A stretch of 64,000 nt of DNA from contig JAHLWZ010000790.1 in assembly GCA_020536535.1 (NCBI GenBank), forward strand, positions 186,001-250,000. The letters are read 5' to 3'. The notes under the pieces were generated by a model, which saw only the letters and a list, made by a program, of their open reading frames with translations, was not told the DNA's origin and ran no database searches. This DNA comes from Pelomyxa schiedti (Eukaryota; Evosea; Pelobiontida; Pelomyxidae). The position numbers were made by a program, and so were the translations under genes. The first letter of the stretch is position 1; every line of letters begins with the position of its first letter. Of this stretch, positions 55,313 to 64,000 are shown one piece after another.

Positions 55313-58300
55313 TTAACTGGAGGAACCTGATGATTGTGTTGGTGGTGTGGTTTGTGTTGAACTGGGCTCCTCCGAGCTCAGCTTGACTGCTCCCAAACGC
55401 CTTTCCAGGTCTACAACTGAACGCATGACAGAGTTGTTAGTTAAGGGAAAGGGAAAGGGAAAGGGAAATGAAGAACCTGGTGCAAGGGGTGTGAGAGCCG
55501 CGAGCACTTGTTCCTTGGTAAGCACCGGCATCGTGCAGGGCAAGGGCTTTCCAACAAGCTTCGAAACCGCGGTAGTTATGCTACAGTGTTGGTAGAAAGA
55601 CGTGAGTTATTGAAAGTTTCTGTTATATAAATCCTACCTTTGGATTTCTTCTGCACGCTTTGTGGTTGCAGCAACCAAATCTTCAGCAGCTTTGTTGAAA
55701 GCATCACGCATAAACGTTTCAGTGCTTTTGTTTTGTTTAATTCACCACATGCAACTCAAATGTGTCACCTTGGTAACAGGGAAATGTATCGTAGAATAGC
55801 ATCATTTCGTTCGGCCGCCTCAAGCATGGGTTTCAGAATCGCCTTTTGTCCGTCCACAACTGAATTAGGATTAGATTGGGGAGAAGGCGTTGAGGTTGCT
55901 CACTTTTCTCCAAGAATGGAATGTATCCCCCTAAATCACCGATAAGTCGAGTGAGGAAATAGAATTTCTTCCACATCTCGACCTAACTTCCGTTGAGTGT
56001 TGATAACAACGAGAAGGAAAGGCATACACATGCTGTGTAAATCTGTTTTGCCCCATCTAACAACCTGTCATTGTGTGCTTTGATTATAATAATGTTATGG
56101 TCAGCAGTTCTTATGAGGGGGCGCAGGTCGGCGATGACTCTATGGGTGTTATACTTCTTCACTGCGTCGTCAACACTATTTTGATCTTCAAAATGTCAGA
56201 AAGGGGAGATGGAAGAGAAAGAGACTTGTTCGAGTCATAGAGATTATGGCATTGACTTCATCAATCAGTTTGTGCATTTGTTGAAGATTCTGTTTGCACT
56301 GCTCAAAGAAGGTCTGGAACGAAGCAATGTGTGGTGAAAACGCTGCAAAAACACCTTGCATTCTCCTAATTTCTTGACTTTGTGTTGCTATAGTTTTATT
56401 AGAGTGAGACACGGGGAGAAACTCACAACCTGTTGGAGGCATTTTCGTGTCAAGAGGTTTGGAGAGAGATTGGAAAAGTTGATAGGCAGTCTGTATTCCA
56501 GGGCTTGCGAGCTCTTTTGGAAGCTGAATTTCCATAGCCTAGATTATAGTGAGTTGGTTGGCTTGTGTAAAGGCAGGTCTGTGTAACCTTCGTTGTCGAG
56601 GCAGATATACTTTTGTAGCAATCAGTGTACCGTGTAACATTAGCTTTGTGACTATCAGCTATTTCTCTTTCAGGTTCCTTAACCTCCCTATTTTTCATTC
56701 AGTGGTCAAGCTGACTGCAACATAAGAATACTTTATTCTCAGTGCAACATGTTCAGAAAGGCACTTAATACCCTCAAAAAGGGAACTCATTGGCTCATAG
56801 AAGGATAAGCCAGACTGGAACCTTGTGTTGGATACAGCACCCATGGCCTAAAGAGGGTTGGTGGACTTGATTACAAAAAAAAGGTACACACATCAATAAC
56901 TTGCAGTTTGACACTGTGATCTCGTTGAAGGCGTGAGAATTCCTCGTAGGAGCACTGACCATTGCCAAACACAAAGGGCGCTGTTTTTTTTGGTGAGACA
57001 CTTCTTGGGAAAATTGAGCAGTACGTGGTATTTCAGGGATTGGGAATGGCGAAGAGAGGTCATATGCTGCAGGGTAATTGCATTGGTCGATATTGCAATT
57101 AAAGACAAACAATCCAAACTGTTTTATCTACAAACAGTTTGCACGCAAAGAAATCGTCATAGTCAAACCTTGTCAATAACATCCCGTATTCTGTCGGTTC
57201 GTTTTAGGACTGTGGGTGGTGAAGAAAGTAGCATGAGATTCTGATCAACGGCTCTAATTCCGATGTTCATTTTTTCAAGTTGAACCTAAAAGTAATGAAT
57301 ACAGTGCAACACTCATCCCAAAGTGTCTGACGTACACAAAGATCCTCAATCACTTCCAGTTGCATCAGCGTGTGTGGATTCAAATTGGAGGAAAAAGCAG
57401 TTGGTGGTAAAGAGGTTGATGTGCAGCCACAGACGAATACAACTGGTGGCATTCGAACGAACGGATGCGTTTTTAAATGCTCCCAGGTTATACGATTGTT
57501 AGGGTTCCTGTTGGAAAAAATGAGACTGCTTGCGTGTTGCACTGGCTTACTTTTTAAGAAGTGAGGTGAGTAAGTCTCCACAAGATGGACTGCATTTGAT
57601 TGGTAGGGGAAGATCTCTCGGGTCGTCGAGGAAGGTGTGTAGTTCTTGGAATGATTGTGCGGTGATTGCTGGTTTCCCAAGAAGCATCTTTTTTGTCATT
57701 GGTGAGGGGAAATTGTACATGGTAAAACTACTTCAAGCAATATAAGTCCCATACTCCACAAATCCACAGAAGGACCATAATTACGCGATCTTATTTCAGG
57801 TGCTTCGTAAAGTGGGGATCCTGGGGAAAAAAAGTCTATAATCTGGTTCTCATCCTAAGAAGATTGCTTACCTAACTCAGACATCATGACCTCATTCTGA
57901 GGGTACATCCGCGCAAAACCCTACAAAATCAGGTTGTTTAGCCAGGTGTCATAACAAAGGAGACACATACGAAGTCGCACACTATGTAATTGTTAGTTGT
58001 GTGGAGGATATGCTTGAGAGGGGGAGAAAATACGTTTGAGTACTGGGGGAACATCAGATGTCAATAAAATCTAATTTGAAACATGAGTTTTTTCTTTGAG
58101 TGGTTGGTAAGACTCACATTGGCTGGCTTCAGGTCACGATGGGATATACGACGTTCTCGAAGGTAAATAACAGCACTAACTATGAGTAATGTCACATTAG
58201 GTTGTCAATGTCCGTTCTTAGTACCAAGTTGAACAGCCCATATTTGCATCTGATCTTCTTTAACAGGACCATTTTTGGTGAGATACTCAGAAAGGGCACC

Positions 58301-58684
58301 ACCTCCAACGAATTCAGTTACAATCAGATGGAAACTGTTTATGACCTGACATATTTTAGCATTTTATTTTCGTAAATAAGTTATTTACTCCGTGTTCAAT
58401 CAATCTGATGATGTGGGGGTGTTTGAGCATTTGAAGTAGTTCTATTTCTTGTTTGAGGTACTGGTAGATAGTGAGGACAAATATCAAGAAATGGAGGAGA
58501 AGGCACATTCAACCTGTTGGCTGTTTGGGGGCATCCTGTCAACATTTACAAATTTCACAGCACAAATTTGCCTCGTTCGGGTGTTTTCCGCCTTGAACAC
58601 ACTGCCAAACGAACCCCTGCCAAGTAACTGCTGCAGCCTATAATCGCCCCAAACTTGCGCCGGAGCCGGCTCATAACTCGCCAT
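55313..58684 (-). CDS. ULK/Atg1-like serine/threonine kinase
   Basis: The N-terminal kinase starts at the ATG at 58684: YRLQQLLGRGSFGSVFKAEN (glycine loop) and CAVKFVNVD (the VAIK lysine). Exons to the left give LIVTEFVGGGALSEYL, RISHRDLKPAN, YIVCDFGFAR, then GSPLYEAPEIRSRNYGP and VDLWSMGLILLEV; GSPLYxAPE is typical of the ULK/Atg1 group. All catalytic residues are present. After NRITWEHLKTHPF the long C-terminal half is helical, with FFEQCKQNLQQMHKLIDEV and ELASPGIQTAYQLFQSLSK, and ends in a Ser/Thr-rich tail at 55313-55315 (TAA). C-terminal helices fit the MIT-like early-autophagy tethering region of Atg1/ULK proteins but I could not prove this. Relation to TBK1-like kinases is an alternative. 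Confidence 0.7.
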
Positions 58685-59440
58685 GTCGAGATCTCAAGAT
58701 CTACGGTGGTGTCTTTAGTATGTGTTGGCAGACGCGGGACCACGTACGTATGCTGATCTCGTTGTTCTTTTTTTTAAAAAAAATGAAGCAGTGTTAACCG
58801 CGTGGTTATTTTTTATTCAATTTGTTCCAATCACTCCGGCGTGATAATTTTTAGCCCAACAAGTTAGTTTTTGTTTCCGTTTCTGCTTCGTAGATGTCGT
58901 GCCCCAGAGATCCTCTTCTCACGCAACTCCCCTTTCCAACCTCCGAAATCAAATTACACCACACATTCACAACCACTCGCTGAAAAACATGGAAGTCTAG
59001 CACCCGAGCAATTCGAATCGTTGTTGGTGCACTTGGACAAGGGGCCGTTATTATCACCCCAACGGGTAATAGTTCCTCCCCTCTCCTTGCCTTCTTGGAG
59101 AATATTAGGTTCTGCCGCAGAACGGGCCACTAGGTCGAGGTTGTCGTCCTCGTTGTTTTTGTTCTTGCCCGGGCTTGGTTCTCAGAACACCTGAAGAAAC
59201 AAATGTAGAAGCAGGCTGACCTTTAGTAGCAGTCATACAGTATGATAGCATGCAATAGAACCGAACACCACGGTTCCGTTGTAGACGGGATTGTCTTGGC
59301 GCATTTTGATCCACAGCTGGCACCTGGCCCCATCCCCAAAAAACAAGCAGATCAAATAAACATCTGATCGAACACACAAATCAAATCAAACTCCTTCGGC
59401 ATTTCAACGCTAAAACACCGAATAACGAACGATTTCATCG
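58685..59440. other. Unresolved spacer with competing short frames
   Basis: Between the ULK-like kinase and the deformylase-like gene there are overlapping short frames on both strands. The minus strand offers NNEDDNLDLVARSAAEPN then KERGGTITRWGDNNGPLSK (about 59160-59040) downstream of a possible first exon MRQDNPVYNGTVVFGSIA (59302 down), but the frames do not join cleanly. A small minus-strand gene is possible. I make no call. Confidence 0.3.
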
Positions 59441-60216
59441 ATGCCTGTGAGGAGGATAGTACTGTTGGGCGAGTACGTTCTACGAAGCAAGTCCCTTGAA
59501 TGGACACACTCGGACGAGACGAGGCCACTTAGAGACCTCATTTTCGCTGATCTCAAGGACACTTTGCACAATGTAAGGTCACACTGGCGTAGGTCAAATT
59601 TAATGTCTATGAATTGTGTCTCTTTTTTTTTTTTGTTCGTCTGTTGGTTTACTCCTAAAACACTGAAAGTTTCAAAAAACACATGGATTTGGAAGAGGTA
59701 TAAGTGCTGTGCAAATTGGGCACTTGTGGAGGATGATATATATTGAGTACAAGGGCTCATGCTACGAGCTGGTAAATCCAGTATGCGCTGGGAAGAGCAT
59801 GGAAACCATGGTTATGTGGGTTAGTAGTAACACACTCAGTTTCGCTTCCATACGAACCAAATGATTTACTTGCAGGATGACTGTTTCAGCTTCCCCGATA
59901 TTCTCGTTCAAGTGCGCCGGCACACCGGAATTGTGATTCTGTACGATGGTCTTTCCTTCCACATTCCCATCTTATAAATAACAACTGGAACCCAAAAACC
60001 CAAGGTCCAAATGGTGAAAAAAAGGTTCTAGATGCATCAAATGATCCCTCACTTGCCGAGCTTCTACAGCACGAAATCGACCACCTTGTATTCCCATCTC
60101 TTATATTTAGACTATGAGTTGAAAAAAAAACACTGCAGGATGGAATTCTGGCTGTGGACATTGGTATAGAAGGCACAAAGAGCCTTGCCCTTCGCCGATC
60201 TGGTGCTCACTTGTAA
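59441..60216 (+). CDS. Peptide deformylase-like protein
   Basis: Peptide deformylases remove the formyl group from N-terminal formyl-methionine, a job needed only for bacterial-type translation. Exon 1 (ATG at 59441) has RDLIFADLKDTLHN. The next gives GRGISAVQIG, matching motif I (GxGxAAxQ) with Ser for the first Ala and Val for the second, and ELVNPVCAGKS. A later exon has DDCFSFPD, where motif II is normally EGCxS: the metal-binding Cys is kept, Glu-Gly is Asp-Asp. The last two exons read QHEIDHL, then DGILAVDIG across an intron, the HExxH metal and catalytic motif. Stop is TAA at 60214-60216. All three metal ligands (Cys, His, His) and the catalytic Glu are present. No clear targeting peptide is seen. 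Confidence 0.75.
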
Positions 60217-60274
60217 AACTAACAAAAGAGATTACCAATTTTGGATTGATCTGTTTCTGATAAAAAGGGGAAAA

Positions 60275-62083
60275 ATGTCCTCGTCACCGATGCAGTCGAC
60301 ACCAACACGGAGGCAACCAGTTATGGGATACGGGGCGCAGTCGCCATTGTCCCCATCAGGCCTCGGCCGGGCGTCTCCCATAAGCAACCGAGCGCCGACC
60401 GTTGGCGCCACGCAGTTCCCTCGCGGCACCCTCAGCCCCGAAAACGTCCAGGCCCACTCCCGCCTCAACTCCCGGATCCAACAGCAGACCCCAGCGTCCT
60501 TCCCCGTCCCTTCGTCGCCCGCGCACCCGTCACCCACCAGGCCGGGGGCAGGCGCCTGGGCGGCCACGTCCAAGGGGGCCGCGATCCGCAAGATGGTGGC
60601 GGGGTCGCCCCAATTCGGCCAGAGGCGCGCGGGCCTGCTGCGTGCCCGCGCCCGCTGCTGCGGCGGCACGACGTGGTGCTGCTGGATCGTGGCCGTCGTC
60701 GCCGCCTGCGCGCCCGTCGCCGTGCTCGTGGCCTCGGGCACCCCGCCGTCCTCCGTGCCCGCGGCGCTGGGCTACGCCGCGCTGGGCGCCGCCCGCGTCC
60801 CCGTGGGGCTCGCGGGCCTGGCTGTGGACGGCTTCGCGCGGGGGCTGCGCGCCGCCGTGGGCGCGGGAACGGGAGGGGCGCCGGCCGCCGGGGTGGGCCC
60901 CGACGAGGAGGCGGCGTACGCGGAGCTCCAGCGGCGCGTGGGCGAGATGGCGTGGGCGGTGGCGCAGCAGCGGCGCCAGATCGACGAGATGTTCGCGGCC
61001 CAGGCGCAGCTGCACGAGGAGGAGTACCGGGGCATCCAGGAGAGCCTCAGGAAGAGCGAGGAGCAGCTTCTCGAGGCTTATTCTCAGCAGCAGCAGCACG
61101 ACGACGCGACGAAGAGCGGGGGGAATTTCGCGGCTCGCCTGCAGCAACTATCCCATAAGCTGGATTCCATCAACTCCAACCTCGAAAAAGCTGCTTCGCG
61201 GCACACTGTGGAGGAGATTGTCAATTCCAAACTCAACCCTGCATATGTCTCCAGAAAGCTCGAGGATTTGACCCAACAAGCCCAGCGCCTCGATATGTTC
61301 ATGGCAACTCTAAAATCTTTGGTGCAAACCAGGCTTCCAATTGCAGAGACCCAAGAAGTACAAGAACTTGTGAATTCCGTTGAGCCCAATGCCCGGCAAC
61401 TTGTTTCCGAAGTGGAACAAATGTCAAACACACCTGACCAAAATTATGCTCTACCCTCCATGGGTGCATCAATAGTTGTTGAGAGGACTACACCTTCGTA
61501 TGCTTATGCCGAATTACTACCTCCTCTGTCTAGCAACTCACGTTAACTACTAGTGCTACGGACAATTCCGGATTCCTGACCAAACTATTCTCTCCTGGAA
61601 AGAGTGCAATAGTTGTACTTTCCCCAGAGGCCTCAGTGCCAGGGAATTGCTGGTGCTTCACAGGGGACAATGGCTATTTAACTATTCAGCTGGGTGAGGA
61701 GGTGAAAATCAGCCGTGTGGCAATAAACCACATCCCCAAGTCCATTGCTCCAAGTAACTGCACACATGACCCAATTTCTAAGTTCACTCACTCATGCTTT
61801 TTTTCAGATATTCAAAGTGCTCCAAATAACTGCCGAATCTGGGCGTATGCTCTTATCTTTCCTTTTTTCTATTCTAACAGTCCCCAGTTCCAAGACAGTC
61901 AATTCTGGCTTTGATCTACTTGGTGAGTTCAACTATGACATAGACAATGAGTGGCAGACAACTCAAAATTTCCCAGTCCAAAAGGACAACACTTACAGTG
62001 TTGTGACCCTCCAGATATTATCCAACCATGGGCACCCTTACACTTGCCTCTACAGTTTCCAAGTTTATGGAACACAACAATAA
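60275..62083 (+). CDS. SUN-domain inner nuclear envelope protein
   Basis: SUN proteins span the inner nuclear membrane and bind KASH proteins to connect nucleus and cytoskeleton. The N-terminal nucleoplasmic part (ATG at 60275) is Ser/Pro/Arg-rich, then a TM helix (CCWIVAVVAACAPVAVLVA) and a GC-rich stretch. A coiled coil follows (AQQRRQIDEMFAAQAQLHEE, then LQQLSHKLDSINSNLEK). The SUN domain starts at NYALPSMGASIV and continues over introns near 61545 and 61775-61806 with LTIQLGEEVKISRVAINHI, SAPNNCRIW, LLGEFNYDID and SNHGHPYTCLYSFQVYG. The YTCLY-type core and the terminal VYG are diagnostic. The stop codon at 62081-62083 overlaps an AATAAA word that could act in 3'-end formation. The MIT-LIM gene converges 39 bp away. 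Confidence 0.9.
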
Positions 62084-62122
62084 AAGTAGAATATATAATT
62101 TTGCTTTCTTCTTCTTTCGTCA

Positions 62123-64000
62123 TTACAAAATCCTAACAGGGAATGTAAGAATCACATCCCTGTGCACCCCTGCCACCACAGCCCTGGGGAGATAGTGAAA
62201 ATTTCGAGCATAAAGAAGGGACTTACCTAACCATGAATTCATAACTTCTGGAGAAGTTAATGTCCTCCTGTTGGCTGGGTTGTGTTGTCTCTGGAATCTT
62301 GTATGTCAGCTGTTGCCTCATGATCCCGGAAGTCTGTTTGTTGTGAGGGTTTAATACTATTCTTTCTTGTATCACACCATTGGGAGAGAACCCCCCATTG
62401 TGGATTCCAGTATTGCCACTTTCTTCTCTTTAATATCCGACTGTGTGTGGTCAGCAACATGGTGATGTAGACAAGGGACACACTCTTAACTCACCACTGA
62501 CAGTTTTTTCTTGATTGCTCTCTGTTTGCGTGAGGTATGATTGAATTGATGTAACTTTTTTATTTGCGGTGTTTTCCAACTAGGGAAAGGTGAGTAGAAG
62601 TAAAAAGTACTTGAGGCTTACAAGTACTGAGTAGGAGAACACTTCGCCACTTTTAAACACTCTTTTCGGTATAGAGACTTTTACAAAAAGAGAACCCTCA
62701 GAGAGAAAAAATTTACGAGTTTCTTCTTGTTCGAGACCTAGTAGCTTTTAGGAAATTCGAGCAATAAGAAGCTCACCAACTACATCAAAAAAGCATTTGG
62801 GATGGTAAGGAATGTTATTCTGCAGCTTGTATGTGAGATTAAGGAGAGTGAAATCTTGTCCACACAAGCCACATTTCACCTGTTTCTGGTCAAAAAAAGA
62901 AAGAAGTATAAATGGTTCCTACTGTTTTTATAAAACAAGCGGGATGCCATTCCTTTTCAAGTGCAAAGATACTTTCTTGCATAGGCATTCCGCATCCAGC
63001 ACATTGCTATTAACAGAGAGTAAATAAGGGGAAAGGGGATCGGAGGTAAACATTCAAAGAAAAAGAGCCTTCTGCTGGGTCACTCGATAAAACCTCATTA
63101 CCCCGCATGTTGCTAGCAGGAAGAGGAGGAAGAACAAATGGAAAGGCACCGGGTTGAGTTTGCGGTGTCGATAAAGTTTCGTTGCCCCGTCTGTTGCTAG
63201 CAGGAAGAGGGGGAAGTACAAAAAAGGCACCAGGCTGAGTTTGAGGAGGTGGAAAAGGGGTAGATGGGGAAATCCCTGACGTCGGGGGAAAGGGGGAACT
63301 TACATATGATTGAAAGGGGGGCTGCAAAGGAGTGGGTGGAATAACTTGTTCAGTGGGACTGGGCGAGAACTGGGGCTGTGGGAACTGTGAGTGTTGGATT
63401 GTTGATGCCATTGATTGCATTCTTCGCGCTTGCTGTTGTTGAGCACGTGCTGTTTCTTTGGCTGCTATCTCCTGCTGCTGTGCGATGTAGGATTTGATCT
63501 GAGAAACTCTCTCTTGGTAGGCATTCAATTGTTGCTTTGTTTTATTTCGCACATCGATGCTTAGGGATTCATCTTGCGATGGAGTTGATGTTGTTCACTT
63601 TGAGTTGTAGGCATACCTGTGGCTACACGAGACAAATATGGAAGTGCAGTTTCATAAAGATTGACTGCTTGTGGATAATCTCTTTGTGCATCAGCCTGCT
63701 TAGCTTGTTCAAGAAAACCGTTTGCTGTTGCCCATGCTCTGTGAAGTGGAATAAAGTAAATAGGACGAAACGAGTATCAGAAAGCAAATGCTGCCGTGAC
63801 TACAACAAGTAGTGAGATGTGGGGGTTAGTGGTCACACTCTGCAGCAGTCATTTGCTCAGCAGACTTGACTCCAATCCTCTTCTCAACCACTTGCACAGG
63901 TGCAACAATAGCCACGTTTGGAGGAGGTGAAGAAGTGCTAACAACTGAAGGTATTTGAGTGGCGCCAGTTGGTACTGTTGGAAACTGTTGTATATTGGGT
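62123..64000 (-). CDS. MIT-LIM-arrestin-like protein, partial
   Basis: The N-terminus lies beyond the right edge. The visible part begins with a Thr/Ser/Pro linker, then EQAKQADAQRDYPQAVNLY and LPYLSRV, a helical hairpin matching the MIT (microtubule interacting and trafficking) domain that binds ESCRT-III tails. A coiled coil (VRNKTKQQLNAYQERVSQIK) and a Pro-rich region with repeats of TQPGAF-FVLPPLPASN come next. A LIM zinc-binding domain follows: CAGCGMP, EWHPACF, then KCGLCGQDF and YHPKCFFD across an intron. The C-terminal exons (62700-62123) read IPKRVFKSGEVFSYSVLLEN, KKVTSIQSYL, RQQLTYKIPETTQPS and AVVAGVHRDVILTFPVRIL, a pattern like the C-terminal arrestin fold. Frames join in phase at each intron. 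Stop is TAA at 62123-62125. Inference: endosomal adaptor for cargo sorting. Confidence 0.65.

Noticed and set aside
60402-61158. Arg/Ala-rich frames up to 289 codons opposite or out of frame with the SUN gene
   Set aside because: The SUN frame has TM, coiled coil and SUN domain; the others have low-complexity GC-driven composition.

Overview
The window is nuclear DNA of an intron-rich, very compact unicellular eukaryote. Coding segments are cut by many short GT-AG introns (mostly about 30-60 nt, often with long T or A tracts), genes lie on both strands, and spacers are commonly 20-300 bp. The gene set (SCAR/WAVE subunit Nap1, DH-PH RhoGEF, LRR receptor-like kinases with cytoplasmic TKL-type kinase domains, OGFr-domain protein, SUN protein, ULK-like kinase, MIT-LIM-arrestin protein) fits an amoebozoan-type free-living protist. 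I cannot name the genus from sequence alone. Most exons are short, so I assembled gene models by joining reading frames across GT-AG introns by eye; outer limits are usually better than individual exon borders.

Layout. 1-12.3 kb: PP2C-like protein (-, cut by the left edge), small multi-TM protein (+), membrane-anchored dual-specificity phosphatase (+), sirtuin (-), RhoGEF (+), ankyrin-type protein (+). 12.5-12.6 kb: a tRNA-Leu(CAG)-like locus on the minus strand whose 3' half precedes its 5' half, a candidate permuted tRNA gene. 12.7-24.5 kb: URI-type prefoldin (-), FHA-domain protein (+), OGFr-domain protein (+), a small overlapping gene (+), multi-pass membrane protein (+), zinc finger/WW/SH3/DPF adaptor (-). 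24.9-43.5 kb: LRR receptor-like kinase (+, containing an assembly gap), NMN adenylyltransferase (-), Nap1 (-), PP2C (-), importin-5-like karyopherin (+), CENP-C/Mif2-like cupin protein (+). 43.6-50.1 kb: cysteine-rich ADD/PHD-like protein (-), an unresolved multi-exon gene (-), several small genes, a GNAT acetyltransferase (+) and an isoprenylcysteine-methyltransferase-like protein (+). 50.2-64 kb: second LRR receptor-like kinase (-), ULK-like kinase (-), peptide-deformylase-like protein (+), SUN protein (+), MIT-LIM-arrestin protein (-, cut by the right edge).

There is no operon logic. Several genes do share themes: actin and Rho control (RhoGEF, Nap1), phosphorylation signalling (two receptor-like kinases, ULK-like kinase, two PP2C-fold proteins, DSP), endocytic/ESCRT-type adaptors (SH3-DPF protein, MIT-LIM-arrestin protein) and nuclear structure or transport (importin, SUN, CENP-C-like). 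The most unusual items are the permuted tRNA candidate, the unusual adaptor architectures, the receptor kinases carrying an MSP-like segment between membrane and kinase, and the deformylase-like gene. Two long poly-C runs and a 54-bp inverted repeat beside the N gap look like assembly or sequencing problems and should be kept apart from biology.
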